Below, in pieces: positions 15,262 through 23,270 of a DNA stretch of 64,000 bases; the stretch's first letter is position 1, and every line of letters begins with the position of its first letter. The stretch comes from Planctomycetota bacterium (GTDB lineage Bacteria; Planctomycetota; UBA11346). A program made the position numbers and the translations under genes. Under the pieces are notes generated by a model, which worked only from the letters and a program-made list of their open reading frames with translations, had not been told where the DNA came from and searched no databases. The DNA lies in NCBI GenBank assembly GCA_016745075.1, contig JADGDD010000003.1:62001-126000 (forward strand), read 5' to 3'.

Positions 15262-16706
15262 AGCAACGACTGCTGTCCATTCTGGGCATCTGCGTCTTCG
15301 CTTGCATTTTGGGATCTGCATCGTTGCATGCAGCGGCTATTGGCCCTGCGGAACTAAGTGCGCAATCCAAAAAATGTGTCGAGTGTCATAAGCAGGAAAA
15401 TACATCACTGTATCAACAGTGGGGTGACAGTAAGCATTACCGTGGTAATGTAGGCTGTTTTGAATGTCACAGTGCTGACCCAAGCGATGCAGATGCATTC
15501 AAGCATTATGGCGCAACCATCTCAGTTATCGTAAGTCCAAAAGACTGCGGACGCTGCCACGAAAAAGAAGTGGAAGAGTTCATTGGTTCACATCATGCAC
15601 AGGCAGGCCGTATTCTTGGTTCACTTGATAACGTTCTTGCAGAAGTGGTAGAGGGCAATCATGGTATGGTTACAGAGGCATTCCCAGAAGGTGTTTCTGC
15701 AGCAGCAGTAAATGGTTGTTGGCAGTGTCATGGTTCAGAGGTAAAAGTATTGCCAAGCGGCAAGCTTGATCCAGCAACCTGGCCAAATACTGGTATTGGT
15801 CGTATTAATCCTGATGGTTCTCGCGGTTCTTGTGCAGCATGTCACAGCCGTCATGAGTTTTCTGTCGCACAAGCACGTTTCCCAGACACCTGCGGTAAAT
15901 GCCATATGGGTCCTGACCATCCACAAATCGAAATCTATAATGAGTCAAAGCATGGTATCGCATTCCGTGCTAATATAGACGAGATGAATCTTGATAGTGA
16001 AAAATGGATTCCAGGTGAAGACTATTCAGCAGCTCCAACTTGTGCAACCTGTCACATGAGTGCAACAAAAAATCAACCAGTTACTCATGACATTGGCATG
16101 CGTATCTCTTGGAATAACCGTCCTGTCATGAGTGTTCGCCCAGAAGTATCTGATGCGAAGATGAATCTTCCAGGTGCAAATGTTCCTTGGCAAACACGTC
16201 GTCAGAATATGAAAGATGTGTGTATTTCTTGTCACACAACTGGTTGGGTTGATAACTGGTACGAGCAATATGATGGCTTGATTGATCTTTATAATAATAA
16301 ATTTGCTAAACCGGGTAAAGCTCTTTATGCAGCAGCTAAACCATTGCTACGCCCAGTGAAATTTGGCAACAAGCTTGACTTCATTTGGTTTGAACTGTGG
16401 CATCATGAAGGTCGCCGAGCGCGTCATGGCGCATCTATGATGGGTCCAGACTACACGCACTGGCATGGTACCTATGAAATTGCTAAACATTTCTATGTGA
16501 AGATGATTCCAGAGCTTGAGCATCTTATTGATGCAGGACTTAACAGCAGCAAACCAGAAAAAGTTGAAGCAGCGAAAAAACTGCAAGAAACTTTGGATGA
16601 AGTTCTCAGCGATAATAACCATAAATGGTTTAAAGGCGAAATGGACCCAGAAGAAGCCGCCGCTCGTAAAAAAGCCGCAGCAGAATTCAAAGCCCGTTAC
16701 AAATAG
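15258..16706 (+). CDS. Octahaem cytochrome c, hydroxylamine oxidoreductase (HAO) family
   Basis: The signal peptide (residues 1-26, ending SLHAAA) is followed by eight CXXCH motifs: CVECH, CFECH, CGRCH, CWQCH, CAACH, CGKCH, CATCH and CISCH. The haem spacing and the C-terminal MMGPDYTHWHGTYEIAKHF segment are typical of the HAO family. HAO relatives either oxidise hydroxylamine or hydrazine, or in nitrate ammonifiers probably reduce nitrite or hydroxylamine. Because the gene is coupled (ATGA) to NrfCD and sits before napDAB, a reductive role is more likely (inference). A Tyr in PDYTHWHG could be the residue that crosslinks the active haem in oxidative HAOs; this needs an alignment. About 482 residues, slightly short for HAO. 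Confidence 0.9.
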   Translation: MKQRLLSILGICVFACILGSASLHAAAIGPAELSAQSKKCVECHKQENTSLYQQWGDSKHYRGNVGCFECHSADPSDADAFKHYGATISVIVSPKDCGRCHEKEVEEFIGSHHAQAGRILGSLDNVLAEVVEGNHGMVTEAFPEGVSAAAVNGCWQCHGSEVKVLPSGKLDPATWPNTGIGRINPDGSRGSCAACHSRHEFSVAQARFPDTCGKCHMGPDHPQIEIYNESKHGIAFRANIDEMNLDSEKWIPGEDYSAAPTCATCHMSATKNQPVTHDIGMRISWNNRPVMSVRPEVSDAKMNLPGANVPWQTRRQNMKDVCISCHTTGWVDNWYEQYDGLIDLYNNKFAKPGKALYAAAKPLLRPVKFGNKLDFIWFELWHHEGRRARHGASMMGPDYTHWHGTYEIAKHFYVKMIPELEHLIDAGLNSSKPEKVEAAKKLQETLDEVLSDNNHKWFKGEMDPEEAAARKKAAAEFKARYK

Positions 16707-16715
16707 AAAATAGTT

Positions 16716-16758
16716 TCCCAGCTCTGTCTCTGTGCAGAACTGGGATTCGCTTTTTTTT
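16716..16758 (+). terminator. Rho-independent terminator after the octahaem cytochrome gene
   Basis: TCCCAGCTCTG pairs with CAGAACTGGGA (11 bp with one G-U), and the stem is followed by ATTCGC and then eight T. It lies 10 nt after the stop and separates the HAO transcript from nap. Confidence 0.8.
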
Positions 16759-16791
16759 GGTCCACTGTAAATACTTTTTCCAGTGGACCAA
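16757..16791. other. Second perfect hairpin between HAO and napD
   Basis: TTGGTCCACTG and CAGTGGACCAA form a perfect 11-bp inverted repeat around a 13-nt T-rich loop, immediately after the first terminator. No T-run follows on the + strand. It could be a minus-strand terminator, an mRNA 5' stabiliser for the nap transcript, or an operator. Confidence 0.6.
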
Positions 16792-16842
16792 CAGATAGCG
16801 AAAAGCAGTTGTTAAAAAATGGCTAAGAAAAGAGACTAGAGA

Positions 16843-17118
16843 ATGCCTATTACCAGTTTACTTATTCGTACCAAGGCAGAGCGTACTGCTGCGATAGCCG
16901 ATGAAGCGGCATTACTTCAAGGTGTAGAAATTGCTGAAATCCGTAATGATATTATTGTTGCGGTAACAGACACTGCTACCAGAGATGAAGATAAAGGGTT
17001 GTGGGATACGCTTGAACAAATCACCGGCGTATTAACCGTAGATGCTATTTATCATAACTTTGAAGATGTCTTAGATACTGAAGCACCAGAAATGATATCA
17101 CAAGAAACAGAACAATAA
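16843..17118 (+). CDS. napD: NapD-like chaperone of periplasmic nitrate reductase
   Basis: The protein is 91 residues; NapD proteins are about 80-110. It starts PITSLLIRTKAERTAAIADE and has the ferredoxin-like pattern of NapD: a hydrophobic first strand, the IRNDIIVAV strand and a late TVDAIYHNFED segment. NapD binds the Tat signal of NapA in the cytoplasm and holds back export until the Mo cofactor is inserted. It lies 13 nt before napA, in the usual napDA order. Sequence similarity in this family is low, so the call rests largely on size and position. Confidence 0.8.
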   Translation: MPITSLLIRTKAERTAAIADEAALLQGVEIAEIRNDIIVAVTDTATRDEDKGLWDTLEQITGVLTVDAIYHNFEDVLDTEAPEMISQETEQ

Positions 17119-17131
17119 AGGAATTACACTC

Positions 17132-19486
17132 ATGATGACTGATCTAAGCCGTCGTACATTTATAAAACGTGTTGCCCAAATGGCAGCCCTTGCAGCTCTT
17201 GGCCCAATGCTGTCTGAAGTCTATGCAGCAGAACCTTTAGCAGATGATCTTGATTGGCAAAAAGCACCATGCCGTTTCTGTGGAACAGGTTGTGGTGTGG
17301 TTGTCGGTCTTAAAGGCGGTCGTGTGGTTGCTGTCCAAGGTGACATTAACAGCCCAGTAAACCGTGGTCTACTCTGTGCCAAAGGGTATCATGCTGGCGG
17401 AGCCCTCTATGGTAGAGACCGTTTAACTTCGCCACAAATCCGTAAAAATGGTAAGCTTGTGGATGTTAGTTGGGATGAGGCAATAGATACTATTGCTAAA
17501 CATATCAATGAAAAACCAGACACCTTTTCTATCTATGGTTCAGGACAATGGACCATTGGTGAAGGTTATACCGCGATGAAATTCATCAAAGGTGGCCTAC
17601 GTAATAACCACATTGATCCGAATGCTCGTTTGTGTATGGCTTCAGCTGTGGTTGGGTTTATCAAAACTTTTGGTGTAGATGAACCATCTGGTTGTTACAA
17701 AGATTTAGATGAATGTGATACCGTTATTACTTGGGGTAATAACTGGGCAGAAATGCACCCAATGCTCTTTTCCCGTGTATTTAATCGCCGTAGCGCTGGC
17801 GAGAAAATTACCTATATCGATTTGGCAACACGCCGCACACGTTCAACGGATGCTGCTGACCATTATATGGAATTTGTCCCACAAACAGACCTTGCTATTG
17901 CGAACTGTATCTGCCATCAGTTATTGGAACGTGGCACCTATGATAAAGAATTTGTAAATAGTCGTGTTGTTTTCAAAACAAATGATGGCAAGCCAATGAG
18001 TCTTGAAGAGTACAAAGGCTTCCTCAAAGATTACAATGTTAAAGCAGTTAGTGAATTATCTGGTATTTCTGAAGGTAATCTTCGTTTACTTGGAGATACT
18101 TTCTCTGATCCGAAGAAAAAAGTATTATCGTTGTGGTGTATGGGTATGAACCAACACACACGTGGTACATGGATAAACAATCTTGTTTATAATGTGCATT
18201 TGCTTGCTGGTAAAATTGGTAAGCCGGGCTCAACCCCATTATCATTAACTGGCCAGCCTTCTGCTTGTGGTACGTGTCGTGAAGTTGGTACATTGGCACA
18301 TGCATTGCCGGGTGGTCGTGTAGTCAAAAATGCAGACCATCGTAAACATGTAGAAGATGTGTGGAATTGTGAACCAGGTGCAATTAATCCGAAGCCGGGT
18401 TTCCACACAGTTCGTATGTTTGAAGGTTTAGCATCTGGTGAAATTACTGGTATGTGGGTACAGGTTACCAATCCTGCGCAAACCATGCCAAATCTACATA
18501 AAAATTTAGCACATGCAGAAGATCGCTTTTTAGTGGTCAGTGACGTGTATCCAACTGTAACCACACGTTTGGCGACTGTTGTATTACCATCGGCCTTGTG
18601 GGTAGAGAAAAATGGTGTGTTTGGTAATACTGAACGCCGTACACAGCAATGGTTTAAAATGGTAAATCCTCCGGGCCAAGCCCGTGATGACGTTTGGCAA
18701 ATGATTGCTGTTGCACATCGTTTATACGAACTTGGTTATGAAAACATGAAGGATAGAAATGGTAATTTTCTACTGTCTGTGTATGACGATGCTGGTAAAG
18801 AAATTGAAGCGTGGAAGTGGGAGGTCTTCAACGACCCAGCTGTAAATGTTGATAAAGCTCTCTTCAATGAGTATCGCCAATTAACATTACTGAAACACAA
18901 AGACATTGCGCCGTATGATGTTTATGTGAAATCACACGGGCTAACATGGCCAGTGGTTCAACGTTCTGATGGCACATGGAAAGAAACTGATCGCCGATTT
19001 GTTGAAGGTGAAGATCCATATGTTCCAGCTGGTGAAGGTATCAGCTTCTATATGAGTAAGGTTGATAAGAAAAGTGCTATTGCATGGGCACGGCCATATG
19101 AAGCGCCGCCAGAAGTGCCAGATGCAGAGTTCCCATTCTGGTTATGTACAGGCCGTGTGGTTGAGCATTGGCATAGCGGAACCATGACAGGTCGTATTAA
19201 AGAATTGCACCAAGCCATGCCAAAAGCCTATGTAGATATGAACCCACAAGACGCAAAACGTATGCGTTTGAGAGATGGTGATTGGGTACAAATTACCTCT
19301 CGCCGTGGAAAAATTAAATTACAAGTTAGTTTACTTGGTCGTTCTATTCCAGCAGTTGGCTCTATTTTTGTTCCATTCTTTGATGAAACAAAATTGATTA
19401 ATGAAGTGACCTTGGATGAATACTGTCCAATGTCAAAAGAACCAGACTACAAGAAATGTGCAGTCAAAGTGGAGAAATTATCATGA
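17132..19486 (+). CDS. napA: Periplasmic nitrate reductase catalytic subunit NapA
   Basis: This 784-residue molybdopterin oxidoreductase starts with a Tat signal (LSRRTFIKRVAQMAALAAL). The [4Fe-4S] site is C-R-F-C-G-T-G-C with a distal LLCAKG Cys. The NARLCMASAVVGF segment carries the Cys that ligates molybdenum in NapA. Later NapA-type blocks include GQPSACGTCREVG and the C-terminal molydopterin-binding domain (WLCTGRVVEHWHSGTMTGR). It reduces nitrate to nitrite in the periplasm with bis-MGD. AAAGGAAT precedes the ATG. It is slightly shorter than proteobacterial NapA (about 830) and overlaps napB by 4 nt. Confidence 0.96.
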   Translation: MMTDLSRRTFIKRVAQMAALAALGPMLSEVYAAEPLADDLDWQKAPCRFCGTGCGVVVGLKGGRVVAVQGDINSPVNRGLLCAKGYHAGGALYGRDRLTSPQIRKNGKLVDVSWDEAIDTIAKHINEKPDTFSIYGSGQWTIGEGYTAMKFIKGGLRNNHIDPNARLCMASAVVGFIKTFGVDEPSGCYKDLDECDTVITWGNNWAEMHPMLFSRVFNRRSAGEKITYIDLATRRTRSTDAADHYMEFVPQTDLAIANCICHQLLERGTYDKEFVNSRVVFKTNDGKPMSLEEYKGFLKDYNVKAVSELSGISEGNLRLLGDTFSDPKKKVLSLWCMGMNQHTRGTWINNLVYNVHLLAGKIGKPGSTPLSLTGQPSACGTCREVGTLAHALPGGRVVKNADHRKHVEDVWNCEPGAINPKPGFHTVRMFEGLASGEITGMWVQVTNPAQTMPNLHKNLAHAEDRFLVVSDVYPTVTTRLATVVLPSALWVEKNGVFGNTERRTQQWFKMVNPPGQARDDVWQMIAVAHRLYELGYENMKDRNGNFLLSVYDDAGKEIEAWKWEVFNDPAVNVDKALFNEYRQLTLLKHKDIAPYDVYVKSHGLTWPVVQRSDGTWKETDRRFVEGEDPYVPAGEGISFYMSKVDKKSAIAWARPYEAPPEVPDAEFPFWLCTGRVVEHWHSGTMTGRIKELHQAMPKAYVDMNPQDAKRMRLRDGDWVQITSRRGKIKLQVSLLGRSIPAVGSIFVPFFDETKLINEVTLDEYCPMSKEPDYKKCAVKVEKLS

Positions 19487-20136
19487 ATCCACTTCGCCTT
19501 GTCACCGCAGCGATAACAACTGCCGCGTTAAGCGTGTGGTTTATCGGTTGTGGTTCCGAGGCGGCCTTAGTGACCGTCTCGGATTCAACAGATTATATCG
19601 TGGAAGAGTCATCAACTATAAAAGAGTCATCAACTGCGGAGGGACTATCAGCAGAGACCTCTCTCTCTCGTGATGGTTTTGTCTTTGATCATCTACCAAC
19701 CCGCGAATCACGTCGTGCGTTTTATACCGCTCCGCCAGTAATTCCGCATGAAGTTGGTGATGGTGATAGAGAATGTCTCACTTGCCATCTGCAAGAAAAG
19801 AAATTTGCAGGCCGCTTGGCTATGGCAACACCGCATCCAGAATTAAAAAACTGTCAACAATGCCACGTCCGTGGAGCGTCACCAGAATTTATGGGTTCAA
19901 AACAACTCAGCGTGGAAACAGATTGGATTGGACTGAAAGAGCCAACCGAAGGACATAGAGCCCATGCCTTTGCACCACCAATGGTTCCTCATCGTGAATT
20001 TTTACGTGAATCATGTTTAACCTGTCACAGTGCATCGCATCCCAATGAAAATATGCGATTGGATCATCCTGAGCGTGTCAATTGTCAACAGTGTCATGTC
20101 CAAGATAAAGCAAAAACGGAAATAATCGTACCATAA
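19483..20136 (+). CDS. napB: NapB-like cytochrome c subunit with four CXXCH motifs
   Basis: The start at 19483 (ATGA overlap with napA, GGAG eight bases before) replaces the earlier track start. The 217-residue protein has a signal with a lipobox-like FIGC, so it may be a lipoprotein rather than a soluble cytochrome. NapB-type blocks occur twice: APPVIPHE...CLTCH...HPELKNCQQCH, and APPMVPHRE...CLTCH...HPERVNCQQCH. That gives four CXXCH motifs, whereas classical NapB is dihaem. It should deliver electrons to NapA. Assignment as the NapA partner is strong from position; the extra haem pair is unusual. Confidence 0.85.
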   Translation: MNPLRLVTAAITTAALSVWFIGCGSEAALVTVSDSTDYIVEESSTIKESSTAEGLSAETSLSRDGFVFDHLPTRESRRAFYTAPPVIPHEVGDGDRECLTCHLQEKKFAGRLAMATPHPELKNCQQCHVRGASPEFMGSKQLSVETDWIGLKEPTEGHRAHAFAPPMVPHREFLRESCLTCHSASHPNENMRLDHPERVNCQQCHVQDKAKTEIIVP

Positions 20137-20163
20137 CGGTATACGGTATTTCTCAGCACCAAA

Positions 20164-20197
20164 ACGCCGTTGCTTACAAGCAGCGGCGTCTTATTTT
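20164..20197 (+). terminator. Terminator after napB
   Basis: ACGCCGTTGC pairs with GCAGCGGCGT (10 bp with one G-U) around a 6-nt loop, followed by CTTATTTT. It lies 27 nt downstream of the napB stop. Confidence 0.75.
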
Positions 20198-20238
20198 CTA
20201 ATGAGTACAGTACACCGTTTATGAAAGAGAGGGTCCCC

Positions 20239-20490
20239 ATGACCGAACAAGAAATGACACATGCACACGTCCTATTTGAAGCCATTGCTGCTCACCCAGA
20301 AGGCCTCACACAAGATGAGCTGCAAGCAGTTGCAGCAAGTGAATTTGGTGCTGATGCTACCTACACAAACTGTAGTGGCCAAGCCTATAATTTTGAAGAA
20401 ATCGTTCAATTTTTCTTTGACCGTCAAAAAGTGGTTAAAAAAGATAACGGTAAATTGGTTTTGAATACCGGTAATATTTGTTCGCACTGA
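20239..20490 (+). CDS. DUF2492 / YecH-like putative metal-binding protein
   Basis: The start at 20239 is chosen because GAGAGGG lies just upstream and it gives 83 residues, close to E. coli YecH (79). The C-terminal half has the family pattern: a T-x-C-S-x-x-x-x-x-x-E-(I/L)-V-x-F segment (YTNCSGQAYNFEEIVQFF), then KVVKKDNGKLVLNTGNICSH, with the conserved C-terminal ICxH. The family (DUF2492) is annotated as probably metal-binding, with a suggested maturation role. The biochemical function is unknown. Its place right after napDAB points to maturation of respiratory metalloenzymes (inference). Confidence 0.8.
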   Translation: MTEQEMTHAHVLFEAIAAHPEGLTQDELQAVAASEFGADATYTNCSGQAYNFEEIVQFFFDRQKVVKKDNGKLVLNTGNICSH

Positions 20491-20491
20491 T

Positions 20492-20986
20492 ATGGCCAGA
20501 CAACCAATAGCACAGAAAAAAATGGAGCGTGTGCAGGTTAATGCAGAAGATGGAATGTCATCACTGCAAGATCACATACGCTCCAAGGCATTTGAGGCAC
20601 GGCAAAAATATGCTAGTCCAACAGGTGAGATCCCGTATCGAACGTTTTTAAATATGTTGGATGATCGGACCGTTGTTCGTAATAGCGTTCATGTGGTCTA
20701 CGATAGTGATAGTCTTGAGCCGGGTGAATTCGCATGGATGTGTCAAGCAGGTGAAAGCCCATCTGATGGATTTGTTTGTTATGTTCACCCAATCTATCGA
20801 GAGAATAAAGAAGAAGTGGTCGCATTAATCGCCTATCATTTAGTAGTTGTTAATTACGGTGAAATTGCAACCGCAGAAGAAGCAGAATTATTTGGTGCAA
20901 CATTATTAGGTATGGACGTAGAGACTTACTATAACCAAATATGCGCATTAGCAGATCGTTTGGCGCATGGAGCCTGTGGCGGATAG
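20492..20986 (+). CDS. Conserved-looking protein of unknown function (164 aa)
   Basis: It starts one base after the stop of the YecH-like gene, so the two are translationally linked. The protein is soluble, without signal peptide or membrane span. It has a basic N-terminal 45 residues and a central segment IPYRTFLNMLDDRTVVRNSVHVVYDSDSLEPGEFAWM. A helical C-terminal part (EEVVALIAYHLVVVNYGEIATAEEAELFGATLLGM) ends in ACGG. No family was recognised. Context (napDAB, YecH-like upstream, porin downstream) suggests a role in the same respiratory regulon, but this is a guess. Confidence 0.7.
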   Translation: MARQPIAQKKMERVQVNAEDGMSSLQDHIRSKAFEARQKYASPTGEIPYRTFLNMLDDRTVVRNSVHVVYDSDSLEPGEFAWMCQAGESPSDGFVCYVHPIYRENKEEVVALIAYHLVVVNYGEIATAEEAELFGATLLGMDVETYYNQICALADRLAHGACGG

Positions 20987-21068
20987 CCTAAATTAGATGC
21001 AAACGATGCGCTCTTATGTGATTAAAGCATAGAGTTGTATGCGAATTTAGGACGCGATAAAGATTTTT
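20987..21068 (+). terminator. Long imperfect hairpin, probable terminator
   Basis: CCTAAATT at 20987-20994 pairs with AATTTAGG at 21044-21051. An inner CTCTtATG / CATAGAG stem extends it, and a run of seven T follows at about 21062. It begins 1 nt after the stop of the unknown gene. It could be a terminator or a structured leader for the porin mRNA. Confidence 0.45.
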
Positions 21069-21143
21069 TTAAACTGTCGCTTGTATAAAAAATACCTGCA
21101 AAGCATACTTGGGCTCACTATTCGTCCACCATCAGGTTCATTG

Positions 21144-21159
21144 TGCATGATGTCATGCA
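21144..21159. promoter_or_regulatory. Dyad TGCATGA-TG-TCATGCA upstream of the porin
   Basis: A 7-bp perfect inverted repeat with a 2-bp spacer lies 72 bp before the porin ATG, in a 160-nt gene-free stretch. The position and symmetry fit an operator for a dimeric regulator. The regulator is unknown. The TGCAT core also appears in the GTGCATA repeats at 12134-12155. Confidence 0.35.
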
Positions 21160-21230
21160 GCGGCCTGGAATTAACCCGGACTAGATTCTATCTAGACGTT
21201 TTATCCGAACAGAAGGAAAAGGAGTTTCCT

Positions 21231-22481
21231 ATGATGACACGATCCATCCTACGTAAGGCATTGGTTCCAACGCTCGCATGCGCAGCATTTGCAAATACAG
21301 GCATGGCCTCAGAAGTGGAAGAATTTAGCAGTTTGCGTGATGCGCTTCAAGGTGGCCAAGTGCATACTGATCTGCGTTTACGTTTTGAGTCTGTAGATCA
21401 ACCAGATGCAAACTTAGACGGATCAGCATTGACCTTGCGTACCCGTTTGTCATATACAACAGGTGCCTTGAATGGCGTGCATGCAAAAATTACATTTGAA
21501 GATACAGCAGCTCTCAGTGATGAAGATGAATATAACACTGGTGTGAATGGAAAAGGAACAGAAGCAAAAATAATTGATCCAGAAAATACAGAGGTCGATG
21601 AGTTCTTCTTGAGTTATGGTGGAGTAGAAAATACTGATATCACTTTTGGTCGTCAGGTTATTAACTTTGATAATCAGCGCCATATTGGTGCTGTTGGCTG
21701 GCGTCAAAATCGTCAAACATTCGATGCTTTGCGTGTTACGAATACAAGTATTGAAAATCTCACATTAAATGCTGCGTATGTTATGAATGTCCAAGGTGTT
21801 AAGGGCAATACGCATGATTCAGAAATGGCCAGTGTATTATTACACGGGACCTACGCATTAGAAGAGATTGGAAAAGTAAGCGCTTATGTATATTCACTGA
21901 ATTACGAAGGTGCTAGCACTGGTGACACTACGACTTTTGGAGTTCGTCTTGATGGTGGTTATGTTTTAAACGATGATATGAAATTATTGTATGAAGCGGA
22001 AGTTGCCTCACAAAGTGATTCAGGAGACAATACGCTTAGTTATACTGCTTTGTATCTACATGCAGTTGTTGGTCTCAAATATAAGTCATATGTTGCTAAA
22101 CTGGGAATGGAATCTCGCGGTAGTGATGACGGTACACAAGCGTTCATTACTCCATTAGGTACAAACCATAAGTTTGAAGGTTGGACAGATGTTTATCTTG
22201 GCGGAAATGGAGCCAAAGGATTTGTTGATACATACGTGATGCTTGGTGCGGGGCATTCAATGGATGCTGGCAAACTTGGTGGTAAACTCTTTTTCCATAG
22301 CTTCAAATCTGACGAAGATAGTGATGACCTTGGTACAGAAATTGATGTACTGGTTACATTCAAACCGAGCGCAATTGAGGGCTTGAGTTTTGGTGCGAAG
22401 TATGCTAGCCTTTCCGAAGGTGATGACAATAAAGGTGTCGACACCGATAAATTTGCGGTATGGACCGGCTATTCGTTCTAG
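21231..22481 (+). CDS. Outer-membrane porin
   Basis: The track ORF begins 50 codons early. The start at 21231 has AGAAGGAAAAGGAG upstream and gives a clean signal peptide (MMTRSILRKALVPTLACAAFANTGMAS). The mature part begins SLRDALQGGQVHTDLRLRFESVDQ and continues as alternating beta strands with acidic loops. It ends in an aromatic residue (VWTGYSF), as expected for a beta-barrel recognised by BamA. LRDAL..G...LRLRFE resembles OprD/Opr-type porins of anaerobic Gram-negatives. About 416 residues, so about 16-18 strands. Next to the nap/HAO block it may admit nitrate or other small anions (inference). Confidence 0.85.
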   Translation: MMTRSILRKALVPTLACAAFANTGMASEVEEFSSLRDALQGGQVHTDLRLRFESVDQPDANLDGSALTLRTRLSYTTGALNGVHAKITFEDTAALSDEDEYNTGVNGKGTEAKIIDPENTEVDEFFLSYGGVENTDITFGRQVINFDNQRHIGAVGWRQNRQTFDALRVTNTSIENLTLNAAYVMNVQGVKGNTHDSEMASVLLHGTYALEEIGKVSAYVYSLNYEGASTGDTTTFGVRLDGGYVLNDDMKLLYEAEVASQSDSGDNTLSYTALYLHAVVGLKYKSYVAKLGMESRGSDDGTQAFITPLGTNHKFEGWTDVYLGGNGAKGFVDTYVMLGAGHSMDAGKLGGKLFFHSFKSDEDSDDLGTEIDVLVTFKPSAIEGLSFGAKYASLSEGDDNKGVDTDKFAVWTGYSF

Positions 22482-22505
22482 AATAAATCCCACTCCCGGT
22501 TCATG

Positions 22506-23186
22506 TCACTTAACAGCCCTGATCACGAGATCAGGGCTGTTATTTTTTAAGGGCTCTTGGTTGAGTGAGCCAAATGTTTGGCATGTAAACCCTTTTTTAG
22601 ACAGTTCTTCCATTAAATCATTCTCTGACCAACAGCGCAAGGTATCTTCTGCTACGACTGATTTATCAGAAGAACGAGAGATGGTGAGCGTATAAAATGG
22701 TCCAGTTGTAGGGGCCAGTGTTCGGGAGAATTCCTTTCCGTTCAGTAGTTTGACTTCTGTTGGTAAGAGGTGAACCACTTGTATAAGTACGTAGCCACCA
22801 GGAACTAAGCTTTCATACCATGCTGTCGCAAGTAGAGAAATATCAGTTATGTTGTGAATATAGGCAAGACTATTACCCAAACAGACAATAACATCAGATT
22901 GCTCGGCAAGTGGTAGAAGCATGCTGCCTTGCTGAAAGTTACCGGTTGGGTCGCGTTCTTGAGCACAAGCAATCATGGTTGAGCTTAAGTCAATTCCTCG
23001 GCTGTTCCATCCAGCATCACGGAGAGCTGTTGTGTACCAGCCAGTTCCACAGGCCATATCTACCAGTTTTTTCCCGGGGGCACCATCGAGTAATTGTAGA
23101 ACCAGTGGTAAGTCACGCTCTAAGCGTTTCTCCCAATTGATCATGCGGTCATAATCAGCACCAAGTTCATCATAAATCATGGGCAT
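22506..23186 (-). CDS. Class I SAM-dependent methyltransferase
   Basis: The 226-residue protein has a Rossmann methyltransferase fold. Motif I is LVDMACGTGWYTTAL (E/DxGxGxG type, residues about 40-55), the acidic end of strand beta2 is RGIDLSSTMI, and VIVCLGNSLAYIHN fits the glycine/sarcosine N-methyltransferase-like post-motif region. The substrate cannot be read from the sequence. The gene is single, convergent with the porin, and its 3' end contains the porin terminator hairpin. Confidence 0.85.
   Translation of the reverse strand: MPMIYDELGADYDRMINWEKRLERDLPLVLQLLDGAPGKKLVDMACGTGWYTTALRDAGWNSRGIDLSSTMIACAQERDPTGNFQQGSMLLPLAEQSDVIVCLGNSLAYIHNITDISLLATAWYESLVPGGYVLIQVVHLLPTEVKLLNGKEFSRTLAPTTGPFYTLTISRSSDKSVVAEDTLRCWSENDLMEELSKKGFTCQTFGSLNQEPLKNNSPDLVIRAVK
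22512..22547. terminator. Porin terminator embedded in the 3' end of the convergent methyltransferase gene
   Basis: AACAGCCCTGATC and GATCAGGGCTGTT form a perfect 13-bp stem around ACGA, followed by ATTTTTT on the + strand. It lies 30 nt after the porin stop. The same bases encode the last residues (NSPDLVIRAV) of the minus-strand methyltransferase, whose stop is at 22506-22508. Confidence 0.85.
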
Positions 23187-23270
23187 CTCTCCAAAATAAG
23201 AAGTTTGGCTGTCATATCGATTTTGGGAAGGGAAGGGTCCTCTTCCACGCGGCCGAGCTAAATAGGTAGG

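Noticed and set aside
23219-23260. Terminator hairpin GGAAG...CTTCC upstream of the YhcC-like stop
   Set aside because: The stem is only 5 bp and no T-run follows on either strand.
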